From the NCBI GenBank assembly GCA_018389105.1, contig JACATO010000093.1, positions 285,586-349,585 on the forward strand: a stretch of DNA of 64,000 bases, given 5' to 3'. Source of the DNA: Nautilus pompilius (taxonomy: Eukaryota; Mollusca; Cephalopoda; Nautilida; Nautilidae). Of the stretch, positions 38,070-50,500 are shown piece by piece (within the stretch, counting starts at the first letter, position 1; each line of letters begins with the position of its first letter). Below the pieces are notes generated by a model. That model was not told where the DNA came from. It ran no database searches and saw only the letters and a list, made by a program, of their open reading frames with translations. A program made the translations under genes and the position numbers.

Positions 38070-39425
38070 GTAAGGCCTGGTGTTCTCTGAGCATTTGACA
38101 ATTGAAGCATCCTTTTAAAATAAAGACAAACCTGCATTTTGTTGATGGACCACAGGTGCTTGATTTCTTGGATGAAAACTTTGATTTTTCTTCATTCTTC
38201 ATTAAAACTGATGAAACTTGAATTTTGCAAGCAGATATAAAAGATGAAAAATTGATGCCAGCCAAATATTACCAAAACAACAGAATGTAATCATGCAGGA
38301 GGGAGTAGTTTTTATGAACAAAAACAATTGTCATAAATTAATTCAGCAAATTTACTGTTGACAAAATGTGAAACCTTATCACTTTTTTAGATTTAATTAG
38401 ATTAGTATCCTTGGAAGTGGAAGGTATTCGCAAAATACATTTTTAATGATAATTGTTTGTCATACATAAACTGTTAATTTATTAAAATAAAATATTTGTG
38501 ATATCCTTGTTAATGCTTAATACTGATCCCTTATTACTAAGGCATACACTGTATATGCTGCCTGCCAGTGGAATGCAGGGATAGCATGATGTACTTGTAA
38601 ACAATTTGTGAGAGAGTTTCTGTCATCAGAGTTTGATGGCATCATCTTCAGTCAGGAAGGACAATGACAATGTTGTACACGTAATTTTGACTTGCAGTTA
38701 ATCTACAATTTTCAGTCCTACTGGCTGTCATACAGGTGCAAAATATTCTTCTGATAAGATACCTACTTCAATATATGATGATGATGATGATTGTGGTGTT
38801 TCACATGATCGTCTTTAATGCTGCCCCTACCAGATATTTAAAAAAAAAAAAACATTTTCTTCAATGATTACATGCTATAAAGTGCCATTTACTATAATTT
38901 ATTCTCTTTATACAAAAAAAGTGTGTTTGGGATGTTACAGATTCTACTCTTGATTTTAACCTTCACTAGAGAGAATGAATAATCCATTGCCCTGTTATGT
39001 ATATCGTTGTGTTGATGTTTTTTCTTCTTTCCTGTATCGTTAGTGGCACTAGTCACTTTAGAAATGTAATTTGTACTGTAATCTTGCATAACTAAGAGAA
39101 AGCAACAAATGCTCGAGCCGAAATATCAGTCAACCTCCACAAGCCGCAGGTTAATAAGAACAGGTGGAATGGACTTAGCATGAAGTTAGACTTAAGCCAG
39201 ACTGCATCATCAAAGCAGAGTCCAAACTGCCAACCTCTTTCTGCATTAATCAACGATTATCGCCATTTTCTCAACAGACCAGATTCCTCTACAATGAGAA
39301 ACCTCGAAAGGCAATAGAAGTTTAAAGCAAATAAACCTTGAGAATACATTTACCAAGAAAGATTAATTTCCAAAAGATATAGGGATTATATTATTTGTGT
39401 GCGTGCTTTTGTATGTTTTGGAAAG

Positions 39426-39477
39426 CGAGCCATATAGAATTGTGCGAACATCTTAGTTTTATTTCAGAGTACAAAAC
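39426..39477 (+). CDS. Weak candidate exon
   Basis: After GTATGTTTTGGAAAG, the 52 bases read (two bases) SHIELCEHLSFISEYK to donor AAAAC|GTAAGT. An alternative is a 10-base exon after the better acceptor TTAGTTTTATTTCAG at 39467. Unidentified. Confidence 0.25.
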
Positions 39478-39479
39478 GT

Positions 39480-40670
39480 AAGTAATTTGTGATGACAGTG
39501 ACTGATTAGAATTTCAGTTCCTAATACCATAATAATAACCACACCTAAGCATGTTCATTTAGCATCCCCTCATGAAAGAAACAACAGTTCTAGTGCAAAG
39601 CTGCTTAAGTAGATTTAGATTTGTACTGGAAGTGACCCAAGTAGTGGGATTTAACATCAGCGTTCATTTAATTTATTGTGACAAATTAAATATTAAAAGA
39701 ATCTTCATTTAAGATTCAGTTTGAACATTTTGATTGCTCGGGGAATGCTATGTTCGGTATTTAGATTTTTAATGCTGTATTTTAAGTAGCTACTGAAACA
39801 TTAAAGCAGCACTAGAAGGGACTGTTGACATTGATTTATTGACTGGGTTGCTGACTAAACCAGCTTTTTGTGTTTCACTACTGCTAATTTAGGTTTTGCA
39901 CTGTTCAGTGATAAATTACTCCTATCACCACGAAAAAAAATTAGCCACAAATAATGAATTTTCTTTGAATGTGAACGTCAGCCTTTTGAGGAGCTGTTTT
40001 CCTATCAAATCCAAATAATAACCATAATGTGATTGGCAGGAATGATCTGTGGCAGAGCCCTAAATAATCACAGCTGGCTATCCCAGCAGCAGTTATACAT
40101 CAAGCAAACAACTTGTTTTGTTGGAAGTCATCTACTTTGAGTGAATTGATATGAGCATCATCAGCCAGATTTGTTATCTGTATGAAAGCTGCTGCTAGAT
40201 CATGTATATCTAACCACAGGCAGGCCCAAAAGTCTCTGCATGGGCAGCTATCTGGCAGACTATATCCCACCAGCTAAGTCAGGCATGATGGTAGGATTGT
40301 GAAAATCCCCTTTCCTCAAGTTCAGCTGAGCCAGAGGAGACTTAATGAAGGATGACATTGGGCAGGGATTTGAAGTATTAGCCAGAGGTTGGGTTGAGTT
40401 TGCTAGCTCTTGTGTTACTCAAGGAAAGCTTCACACTGTTCTAGAATTGTTGTTGTTGGTGCTTGTAAACTAAGCTTTTGTCATGTTTTATAATTAGCCA
40501 TTGGCTTGTAGCAAAGTTAGATCTCCTGATACCAGTGGTGATACATACGATATCACTAGCAGTCATAAGTATAAATAAAAATTGGTTCTTGGTTATTTGC
40601 TTTGGAAGCAATTTTCACCCATTAGCAAAGTACATGGTGATACAACACTATTTATGATCCTCAACCTAAG
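39480..40670. other. Non-coding stretch with unassigned repeat-like part
   Basis: The part at about 40205-40440 is GC-richer and repeat-like but was not matched to the SINE family. The rest is AT-rich. Confidence 0.3.
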
Positions 40671-40680
40671 AGTTTAGTAT

Positions 40681-41031
40681 CAGACTTCTCAAACTAGGGG
40701 TTGTGACAAGAGATGGAGTTGCAAAGCCAGGCAGTATCATAATTATTTTTTGACTGCTGTTTAGGTATGTATGCTGTATCTTTTGTGATATAATCCAGAA
40801 CCAGCCTACACACAACATCAACCTACCAGCCTCATACCACAAGATGCAGTTATTCTGTGCTCTACAATGCAGAAATTCCATTCATTTTCTTTTCCTCAAA
40901 ATATTCTGGCAGAACATTCCAAACTTTAACTCCCCAACCTTAGTAGGGTACATGCCTGCAGTTTGCACTGGGTCACAAGAATTTGTCATGGTGTTAAAGG
41001 GTCACACTGAGAATAAGACTGGGGACTGCTG
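40681..41031. mobile_element. Probable hAT-type MITE
   Basis: The left end CAGACTTCTCAAACTAGGGG, then TTGTGAC, and the right end, read inward on the minus strand, CAGCAGTCCCCAGTCTTATT, then GTGTGACCC, resemble the CAGnGGTTCTCAAAC and CAGCGGTCCCC ends common in hAT non-autonomous elements. I see no matching 8-bp duplication (TTTAGTAT against GTCTAAAG), so the exact ends are uncertain. No transposase part is seen. Confidence 0.5.
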
Positions 41032-41391
41032 GTCTAAAGGTTGGCAGGCATGTAGTAGTGCTGTTTACATGGAATTGTTCTGGTGACTTTCACTTATAAA
41101 TACACTCTGTCCACTCTGAATGTATAAAAGCTGTGTACATAGCACTTTTAACTAAAAGAAAAGGAAAGTCAAAGCAGACGGTTGGAGAAATGTTTGCTGC
41201 TCTATTTATTCACAGCATCCCTTTTTTTCAAGTTGATGGTTCTGATTTTCAGCAAACTACCAAGTTAAAGCTATGTCTTTATAAACCCACTATTTTATTT
41301 TTGAGACAGTCATATTGCAGCAGTCAGTCAGTCAGCTCCTTTTATCAAAGCTGAAAACTTTGTATAAGCCTTCTGTACCTCGTGATTACAA

Positions 41392-41409
41392 TCTCTCTCT
41401 CTCTCTCTA
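41392..41409 (+). repeat. (CT)n microsatellite
   Basis: CTCTCTCTCTCTCTCT run. Confidence 0.85.
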
Positions 41410-41557
41410 AGTACCAATAGTATCAAACCACTAACAAATTATCTAGAAGTCCTGATATGATTCTGATAATTAAAATTGAAAAAAAAAAAAAAAATTCTGA
41501 ACTGAAAGCAAATATGTTGGCTATGATTTGGAAAAATTACAATTTGTTATAGAGAAT

Positions 41558-41791
41558 GTTGTGCATAAAGATGGCTACTGACGTGACTAAATGTGACCAG
41601 AGTTCCGTGGTCAGAAGTTACCATTAGTAGAGTATGTTGTGCATAAAGATGGCTACTGACGTGACTAAATGTGACCAGAGTATCGTGGTCAGAAGTTACC
41701 ATTAGTAGAGTATGTTGTGCATAAAGATGGCTACTGACGTGACTAAATGTGACCAGAGTTCCGTGGTCAGAAGTTACCATTAGTAGAGTAT
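41558..41791. repeat. Three-copy 78-bp tandem repeat
   Basis: Units start at 41558, 41636 and 41714 with GTTGTGCATAAAGATGGCTA and are almost identical (TTCCG against ATCG-type change in the middle unit). A fourth start at 41792 (GCTGGGTAAAG) diverges at once. 78 is a multiple of three, so the minus strand keeps a 77-codon open frame with a 26-residue period (VTSDHGTLVTFSHVS, SHLYAQHTLLM). Each unit holds TGACGTGAC and an inverted pair TGACCA...TGGTCA eight bases apart. No evidence that the frame is a gene. Confidence 0.95.
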
Positions 41792-42129
41792 GCTGGGTAA
41801 AGCCAGCTTATATACAGGTACAAGTAGCCTGGTCAGGTATCACGACTACCTGTACTCGAGGATTACTAGCCTATTCTTGTGCAAAGTTGCTGAAGAATTA
41901 GATGGGAATTGGGGGCAATGAAAAGGTACCAGATCCTGAGTACTTAAGAGTTCTCTCATAACATACAAGGACATTTGCATTCCTGATCCTAAAAATAAAA
42001 ATTCTGATATAACTATTTGCAGACGTATATACAAGATTTTTTTTTCCTCTCTCTCAAAATTCCTTTCTTGGTAGGTTGAATGGTTTTCAGTTGGTCTTGC
42101 CTGCCTGGCGTTCACACAAACAGGGAAGA

Positions 42130-42325
42130 TGACAGAACAAAAACATTGTGCTCCGACTAAAGTCTATAAGAGGGGCCCCTGGCACTATCTTCATGGTCAG
42201 GGGGGGGGGCTGGGAAAGAAAACTGTGGACGGGACATTTGTGGAAAAAGTGGCATGTCAGCATGGCAGTGGACTCTGTGAACAAAGACTGAACCCGAGCC
42301 AGCCGCTCAGCAAGGCGGCAGCAAG
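42130..42325 (-). repeat. Possible diverged SINE fragment
   Basis: On the minus strand CTTGCTGCCGCCTTGCTGAG followed by GGCTCGGGTTCAGTC resembles the head and B box of the local SINE, with a body near TTTTCTTTCCCAGCC. The match is poor. Confidence 0.3.
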
Positions 42326-42329
42326 ACCA

Positions 42330-43290
42330 CAGACATTTGTTTCTTGCTTTTTAAAAAGAAAATTCCATATGAAAAACAGTTTCTTCCTTTACTTTTTGAA
42401 TATCTATCATGCAGAAGCTGTAATCTGTTAATGTTTTGTTTAGATTGAAAAAATATTAGCATAAAAAGGAAGAATTTTATTAAATACACCTGCCAGAAAA
42501 CAAACATTAGGATTAACAAAAGAAGTTATTTCATTACTTGCAATAAAGACTACGAGAGATTCTTTTTTTTAACATACACTGAGAGCATTCTTAAAATTAA
42601 CTGCACACATGATATTATAAACTTATTGCAATATGATTTGCTAATGAAACACTCAAATTCATTTTAAGTTGTTAATGGAAAGCACTATTTCATTAAAAAA
42701 AAAAACGAAAAATTGGACAACATATGTATCAGAACTTATAAACCATACAGGTAGGCAGCCTTTTATCTGGGAAGCCTAAGACTGTGAGGTTGCCAGATTT
42801 GGAATCGACAAGACTAGCATACACAGGTGTCCTTGTTTCTGCTTACAAAGTGATGTTTGTTGGATTGATATCTTTTATTTCAGAATTTGTCCCCCCACCC
42901 TTTTTTTTTTTTAGATCACAGGTCATCGAGTTATCAACCTGATCCCATTCTCGTCACTTAGCTTCTTAACTAAGGCCCCCCTTTTTTTAAACTTCCTCAA
43001 TAATTCCACTTCCTTTTAAATACTAAAGACGTTTCCTCTAGGCACCTCCACCATTCACGTGGCTATCCAGATTGTCCTTTTGACATTATTATGATGCACG
43101 TTAAGGAGGGGATCCCAATTAAGCAAACAGGGAGGCAGGCCTGTACATACAAAGAGCAGGTTTTGACTGAGTGGGTCAGTCTGGAGCGCCACCCAAACAA
43201 TGCAGCAATGCTGAGAACTAAAACAAAAAGACATGGCTGCTTTTTAGAACACCCTGATTTTGAGATCACCAGGTAGAGTGTCACATGTCC
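42330..43290. other. Non-coding stretch, may include transposon end
   Basis: The block at about 43060-43290 is GC-richer and may belong to the neighbouring Tc1 relic, but I cannot fix its ends. Confidence 0.3.
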
Positions 43291-43314
43291 GTACCTCCAA
43301 GCTCCCCCTTTTTT

Positions 43315-44400
43315 TTTTTTTTTTTGTGAACTACCGCGCACACTTTGCGTAGCTCATTCAGTAGCGTCTCAAGATGGTGACCCGAAAATAATCTCCCATG
43401 TAATTCCACAACTGACCAAGTGACATCGGCTGGACCTTTTCCAAGGACTCTCAATTCAGTTTATCCTGCACATGTTCAGAGGGATCAAAATCTAGAAATT
43501 AAAGGAGCAAAACCTTTTGTTTTAAGCTCTTCCAATTCCTTTCTAGCAGAACGCCATGTGATGAGTTTTGTAGCATGCTTGAGATTGTCATTTTAATGTG
43601 GCACAAACCAATCAATCGCTATCAATGCCTGATAGAATCGCAGAACATTGATCTCTCTCGCCATCAAAGTCCCCGCTGAAACAACTCCATACTTCACTGT
43701 TCCCACCAGTGCAGGCTTAAATGTAGGGCAGATGCTACTTCCCTTGTACTTTTCTCTGCTCTTTTGTCAAATCTATGGTTTCTCAAATGGCTTATGGCCC
43801 CCTTTTAAATACCTCATACCACCGTGACCCCCTCTCTAAAGTCTAAATAAGAAAAATAAAAGGTGATATACGTGTAATTGGGGCCACCACCAAGCTTTGA
43901 TATATACCTTATCTTATATGTACCCTGGTTGATTCAAACTTCAAGAAGGTTGTCGCTTACTGCATCAATATTACTTACAGTAGTCCATAAGAAACCAGCC
44001 AAAGGACTGAACAGGGACCTGGGCCTACCATTAACTGTCAATTAGCTTGAAAATGCACTAATATTTAAAATACCAAAAAGAAAATCGTGTACCTGACAGT
44101 GAAGATTCTTGTGATCCCCCAACATGTATTGTGGCCCTCCTATGACCTATTTGCTTGTGTGACTCTCCCCCCCCCCATTGCAGGTATGTACTGTGGCCCA
44201 CATTGGTCTAATCTTCTATTCCACTCTTATCTGACCACACTACTCTGTAAAGCTGCTCCAAGGTCAAGGGATTTCTTAGCTGCCACTCAGCCAATAAATC
44301 CAAACCATCACCTCTCTTAACCATCTTTTAGTGGCAGATTTTGAGATGCTGACTGTTGCAGAGAAATCACGGATCAGCAATTAACTGCCTGCCTGCCTAA
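43315..44400 (-). pseudogene. Decayed Tc1-like transposase, interrupted
   Basis: On the minus strand, from 44400 downwards, pieces fit a Tc1-type transposase: ATVSISKSATKRWLREV (end of the HTH part), a block near LEQLYRVVWSDKSGIE (first catalytic Asp, SDxS), then after an interruption TVKYGVVSAGT, LMAREINVLRFYQALI, NDNLKHATKLIT (compare DNDPKHTSK), SRF/LDFDPSEHVQDKLN (the catalytic Glu block) and SLGQLWNYMGDYFRVTIL. Many frame changes. The stretch at about 43750-44090 does not align and looks like an insertion or a local rearrangement containing a second copy of a GTGGCCC-type segment. Terminal repeats not found. Confidence 0.7.
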
Positions 44401-44692
44401 TTTTGTAGTTTATTACTACTTACTAAATTTAAGAGCTGGTTCAAACTAGATGCTGGATATCAGGAAATTTTTCAAGCAAAGTGTCAGAGTCGAACAGAAT
44501 ATTAAATACCAAGGTCTGCTCAGTTCAAACTAATTAGTCTTTTTTTTTTTAAACTTTTGGTGCGATGAAAAGTTTACATTTGTAGGTAAACATGCATGAG
44601 TTACCTTCATATCGAACATTTATCAAAAGATGATAGTTGAGAATGAAAGAAACTAGACTTTGAAGCCCAGATACTTAGATATACTAGGTGGC

Positions 44693-44830
44693 ATGGTGGT
44701 CCAGTGGTTAGCCAATTGGAATGCCAAAGCTGAGAGCATGAGCTCACTTCTGTCTTAAAATAACGTGTTCAAGTAAGGATTTCTCAAATTTAAGTTGAGC
44801 AGTCCCGAAAATCACGGCCATACTATTTTT
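44693..44830 (+). repeat. SINE head fragment, + orientation
   Basis: GGTGGCATGGTGGTCCAGTG, GTTAGCC is a clear A-box head of the local SINE. The body is lost or diverged after about 44800. Confidence 0.6.
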
Positions 44831-44839
44831 TGGGGGTAG

Positions 44840-46960
44840 AGGAATATATTTCATTGACTTTTTAGAGGGAAGTGCCACCACCTGTGCAACAGCATAACAT
44901 TGTAATGGTCTGTCTACAGAAGATACAAACTATGTAGTCTCCATAATCACCTGTTCTTTTATTTGCCAAGATTATAATATATTAACTATATAATACTATG
45001 GTCTAATAACCAGGCACCCCCACCTCCCACGAAAGCCCCACTTTGTAATAAATCTGATAACTATTCATCAATAAGACAATGGTTATTGACATGTCCGCCC
45101 TGTTTATTAGTTACCTCCCCTAGACTAAAAAACAAAATTTGCTTGTTAATTTATTGTTCAGATTTTGATGATAATGCAGAACAGATCTTGAACCATTTAA
45201 AACTCTTTCTTTATATTTGTTCCTGCCACACAAATAAAAATAATCCAAATATACAAATTGAATATCCATACCTAGAGTATTTTCATAGCTGCTTTTCCCT
45301 CCCCTAGGCAAAAAAAAAAGTTCTTTACGAACTTTGATTGTTAGAATATTCTAAAACATTTTAATTCAATTTTTAAAAGCCCATTTTGTGGCAGGTTTTC
45401 AAAACTTTGTTTGTTTTATATATATTTTTTAAAAGGGGAGTCTTAAAGGTGACAGATTTCATTCCTTCTAACATTTTTATAGCCAGTCCGGTAAATAATA
45501 ATTACGATATTCAGTTTGCCTTGGGATAATCCTTTGATCCAGATGGACCACACAAATCCTAGAGAAAAAATTGGCTGCTGTTCTGATAAACAAAAAGGCT
45601 TTCTTGTTAACAGCTGTCACGTGTTTTCGCAAAGTGTGTTTACACACGCAGGTCTTTAAAACCGCGTGCAGTCTGGCAGAAACTAGATTTTGTCTGTTTT
45701 AGTCGATTCCTTTGATTGAAAACGAATTTTATTTTAGTTTAAAGAAAAGTATCCTGGTAAACTTTGCTTTTACTGTCAATTTTTCTTAAGGTGTTCAAAA
45801 ATGCGTTTGGTGCGGAGATTTTTTATGCCTATGACAGCACTTCTCACTCGATTAAATACAGTGCTTGTTGGTTTAGAAGGTAGATGTCGATGATAACTGT
45901 TGTAAATATATTCCAGCAGCTCCCTGAACAACAAAATATGATACAAGAAAGATCATAGTAAAGATGCCTGACCTGTCATGAACTTCTGAGAGCACTTTTC
46001 CAGAAAGAAGAGAGAAATATTGTAAAAGCTAGATGAAATTCTGAGAGGAAGACAGGGGAGGGAGGGAGAGAGAGAGGAAAATGCTATTATAGATTTAAAT
46101 ATTACATGCCTCGCTCCACTTTCTTTTTCTTCCTCTTTTCCCCCTTAAAAAAGTTAAAATGTTTTAGTGTAGGTCCTTTTCAGTGTCCACCATCTGGGAA
46201 CGAAATTCCAGCTACTGCTGGCTGCATGTGTTTTGCCCATTGAGCTCAAATGGAAAACGTGTAGTGTAGAATATGAGCTAATATAACATCATCTGTACTG
46301 AGTAAATGAAGGGATGCAGTCTCCGTAATGGCTTGACAAATGAGGAATTAACAAAAAGTGTGGAAGTAGTTCCCCTGTGTCAATGTTTGTAATATGCACT
46401 ATTAAACACATGTAAAAGAAATATGTAAGTTTAAATGGTTAATTCAGAAATTTTTTTTTTCTGTTGGTGTTGCACTGATAATTTTTTTGCCTTGAATTGT
46501 TTATTTCATCAGTTCCTTTTGTGCCGACCTATTCTGATTACTTTTGTCATTAAACAGCATATTTCAGAGATCTAAAGAAGGTATTTCTGTTATCTGTATT
46601 TGTTATTACCTGTCCTCACATTTTCCCATTCATTATAACATCCCATTCCTTGCTCTGTGGTTAGGATTTTAAAAAATGCCAGCTTGAGTTGATAGCAGAG
46701 ATGTCAGTAACATAGCAGTTTTTCTTTCCCATGAGTCCAGAGTCCTTGAAACACCACTGCAATCAATCAGAAGTCAGCTGAATTAAACTGCTCTCTGAAG
46801 TAATTTTCAACATACCAGTAGTCACATTTGTTGTCAGCACCTACATTAGGGTATTATGCCATTATCAGTTACTCAGCTATTTCCATGTGCAATTCTCATT
46901 CATCAATTTTTTAAAAAAATTTTATCATTTGTCTATAAATATTGAAACTACTTGACTGAT
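44840..46960. other. Non-coding stretch
   Basis: AT-rich. A (GA)n patch lies near 46050-46077. No exon or transposon recognised. Confidence 0.35.
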
Positions 46961-46969
46961 TGTTTGTTT

Positions 46970-47165
46970 TTCATAGAGACCTAGTGAGGCTGTGGTCTAA
47001 TGGACTGCAAAGGTTGAGGACCTGGGTTCAAATCCCAGTCCAGCCAGGCATGGTTTGGCATACCTCTTTGGAATGGTGTTTTCTCACTCTTCACAAACAT
47101 GGATTTCTCCTACATCTGGAAATGAAGAAATCTATTAAAGATGAACTTTTACCCCTCCTGTATTG
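46970..47165 (+). repeat. tRNA-derived SINE, + orientation
   Basis: The best preserved tRNA-like head: TGAGGCTGTGGTCTAATGGA and B box GGGTTCAAATCCC, then AGGCATGGTTTGGCATACCT, TTTTCTCACTCTTC, CTCCTACATCTGGAAATGAA. The body shared with other copies makes this a SINE and not a tRNA gene. Sequence to about 47300 may be further tail or unrelated. Confidence 0.85.
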
Positions 47166-47299
47166 AGAAATGTTTATGTAACCACAGATCCCTAATCTTA
47201 AGCACAAGATAAGGACCCATAATCTCTGTAACCAGGGCAGCAGCATAATACTGATAAAATTGGGAGAGTCCAGAGAACAAACTAGCTTAACTGAATGTA

Positions 47300-48160
47300 G
47301 AGCCAGGTACATTTAGAAAGAAGATATGGCTGTTTACTTTTCTGATTTTTAAAAACAATAATGTACTTTTAATTAATTTTTTCTTATAAAGTTTTTATTC
47401 ATCAGTAGATAAAAAGGTCTTCAGCATGTATTTTTTACCCATAAACTGAGTTGCTTCAGATTACACTTCATTAACTACTTTTCCTAATTCATTCAGGATT
47501 TCACACAGTCAGTCTTAGCCACTGACCGTGCAGTTCTCTATCTGTCCTTGGTGTCAACTCAAACAAATCCCTTATACCAGCAACCACTGGCCATCTGTTG
47601 AATAGTTAAAAACTGGTGGCCACACAAACAGAAACTGGTTCCAGTCCTCACTCAGTGACAACAGATGGCCACTTATAGCCTTCCCACTGCCAAGATTTTA
47701 AAGCTATGCCCTTGGTTTGATAACTAAATTCATGGACTGTCCACTGCAGCAAAAACTAAAATTTGATTTGCATAACTGAGCCATTTCATAGAATGCTCAT
47801 GTATTGAGAGTTTGGTATTACATTCAATACTCTTATATTCATCTTATACACTTGTACATACAAGAGATGGTTGATGCTTGCATCAGTAACAAACCTGAAT
47901 TTTGCGCGTTGTTTAAAGTTTTTAACCCTCCTCCTACCAGTTCACTTTTTCATCAAGATTCCCATAGCTAAAAATTCATACACTACATATTACTGCAACA
48001 TATTTCACTGACCCATCAAAAGAAATGCAGGTAAATCTAAACTACTCTACTTCTTCAAATTCATAAATATTGTATAGGTTTAGATGTATTTAGTGCAAAG
48101 TTAAGTAAAGTTCACTATATCTAAATAAATAATGTACAAGCTTGTTACTGTACTAGATCC
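47300..48160. other. Non-coding stretch
   Basis: AT-rich flank of the mariner-like element. Nothing recognised. Confidence 0.4.
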
Positions 48161-48168
48161 ATGCCAGG

Positions 48169-49484
48169 TACAGGGTTATCAGAAACTAACTATGCAGCGT
48201 AGTATATTTGTAATCATTTTTGATTCCACTCCTTGAGCTTTGTTGCTTTGTACTGTAGTTCTCAAAATGACCAACAGATGGCAGTTCTGAGAAGTTGTAC
48301 TGTAGTTCCAAAAATGATCAATAGGTATTGGCAGTAAATTTGCAAAAGTGAAACATGATTTTTGTGTGAATGAAAGAACCATTACACAAAAATTACAAGC
48401 GCCAAACAAATCTTTCTCCGCAAGAAAGTGTACGTGAATAACGGTAAATACACCACAAGAATTCAAAATGAGTTCTTACCAGAATTTCCTGACGCAAAGC
48501 TTCCGAACAAAAACGCTGTAAAGGCACTGATTAGCAAATTTGAAGATACTGGTTCAGTTGAGGATTATCAATGATCAGGTAGGCCAAAAGTGTTGGACGA
48601 GGAGAAGCTGTCAAAAATTTTATACACAATGCCTCAGAGCCCTTCAAAATCGCTGTCGACTTTCTCAACAAGTGAATGTTTCATAATGGGGGCACACAAT
48701 GCTTTAAAGGAGTTAAATATGTACCTGTATAAAGTGAATGTTGTGCAGAAATTGAAAGCTGCAGACCACAGTAAGCGAGTTGAATACTGCAATTGGTTTA
48801 AGAATTTTATTGATGTAAACAGTGACATATTGAATAAAATATTTTTTTCCTGATGAATGCCGGATCAATCTCTCTGGATATGTTAATAGCCAGAATACCA
48901 GAATTTGGTCTACTTCTAATCCTCAAGAACTGTTTGAGAAGTTGCTTCACGACGAAAAGAGTGGTGTATGGGTGGCTATATCAAGAGAATGTGATATTGA
49001 GTCTATATCTTTTGAAAATCCATCAATTCAGAGTGTTATTGTAATGCCATACTGCATCTTTTTATTGGTGAGTTAGACAAAGAAGAAATTGAAGGCACTA
49101 CTTCCAGGAGGACGGTGCCACCACTCACATCTGCTCAATCAATGAAACTGCTGGAAGAAGTGTTTGGTGATCGGCTGATATCGATAGGAATCGCGCTGTG
49201 GATAGCATTGAAAGCAAAGGTCTCTGAAAATAATCCCCATTCCATCAATGAACATCATCAATTTCATTAGAAGAATAACATCTGAAGAATTACAGAATGT
49301 TTTTGAGAATATACGAAAAAAACGTGTGGAAAAATGTTTTAAACATGAGTGGGACTCATTTTCAGCAGTCATTACAATACAGAGTCTATGGTAATACTTT
49401 AATGTAAGAGTTAATGTATTGAAATATTGAAATAGAAAAATAATAAATTTTTTCAGTTCATAGTTTCATTTTGATAACCCTGTA
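48169..49484 (+). mobile_element. Mariner-like DNA transposon, decayed, both ends present
   Basis: The ends CAGGGTTATCAGAAACT (48171) and, inverted, CAGGGTTATCAAAATGAAAC (to 49482) are flanked by TA on both sides. The 1312-bp body carries a broken transposase on the plus strand. In the 5' part a 47-bp segment is tandemly doubled (starts at 48248 and 48295). This IS630-Tc1-mariner type is common in insects and other invertebrates and is recognised by its SGYVNSQNTR motif. The inverted repeats have diverged and the transposase is frameshifted and deleted, so the copy is inactive and fairly old. Confidence 0.93.
48470..49390 (+). pseudogene. Mariner-like transposase remnant
   Basis: Readable blocks in family order are EFLPDAKLPNKNAVKAL, ISKFEDTGSVEDY, SPSKSLSTFS, YKVNVVQKLKAADHSKRVEY, CNWFKNFIDVNSDIL, DECRINLSGYVNSQNTRIWS, NPQELFEKLLHDEKSGVWVA, YFQEDGATTHI, SENNPHSINEH. 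HTH and the first two catalytic Asp positions (DEC for the usual DEA; QEDGA for QQDGA) are visible. The PPRSPDLSPPDF segment with the third catalytic residue is missing. Several frame changes and stops. Confidence 0.88.
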
Positions 49485-49489
49485 TTTAT

Positions 49490-50490
49490 AAAACCTGTCC
49501 CCCGTTAAATATGCCTCATTCTTATTGCCATACTTAAAAACCCAAAGTAAAATAGATATTAAAAAATGCTGCCTAACATTTTACTACCTTCATAAAATAC
49601 AAGAGAAAAAACTTTCAGCAACAAATTCATCATTTACATATTTAATTATATGCATTTTAAATAAAAATCCCAGATTAATTAACTCGTGGACATCAAAGAG
49701 AATACTGTTAGAAAGTTTCTTTACAAATATATAAAATAAAAGTTCCCAACAGTAAAAATTTGCCTTTCAATTGATGAATAACAAGATTTAAGTCCTATAA
49801 ACTAAAGGATGTTTGTGTGATACTTTTTAATTAAATTAAATTCCTACATGATACAGTACTATAGATTTTCTTCACTACAAAATTATTTTAACGTGTGCCT
49901 CAGCACCGTTTAAAGTTGAAGGGACATAACTCTGCAGTAATTTTTCTTTTTGTCTTTTGAAGACCCATCTAACATAGTCATTAATTATCAAATTAATATT
50001 TATCATAGTTTTTTTTTTTCTAAAATGAAAATTTCTTTTAAGTAGCATACACCTAAGTTAATTTTTAAGCACTGGAAACAAAAAATCTAATAATAATAAT
50101 AAAAGTTAGTAGAGTTCCATAAATTCAGAAAATATCTAAAATTCTTTATCTAACCCCTTTAAGGAGTGGTCTTTTCTTATAAACTTTTTGAGGAGGATCC
50201 CAACAGTGTATGCCTGTATGTTTACAGGGTTACCCATCAAAGAGCGAATGAAAACTCGTCAGTAATAAAACTGGTCAATTATATATATATATAATGCATG
50301 CAGGAGAAAAGGAATTGGTCTGACTTGTACAACTTAGCCAGCTAAAAATCTGTTGGCTATTTCCACTCTTTAAAACCATCACTGTTTTTGTCTGAATAAC
50401 TTTTTCAAAAAGCAGAGAATGGTAATATTTACATAGGATCGTTTAATGTCTTATTTTCACTTTAACAGTATGAACAAAGTTAATAATGTG
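49490..50490. other. Non-coding stretch
   Basis: AT-rich with an (AT)n run near 50281. Nothing recognised. Confidence 0.4.
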
Positions 50491-50500
50491 TCGTCTATAG

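Noticed and set aside
41547-41780. The 26-residue repeat frame as a repeat protein gene
   Set aside because: Only three recently duplicated units, and no exon signals. Kept as a tandem repeat and raised as a finding only.
46979-47050. A tRNA gene, from a clean A box and B box
   Set aside because: The body and tail after it match other SINE copies, and the acceptor-stem ends do not pair; it is a SINE head.
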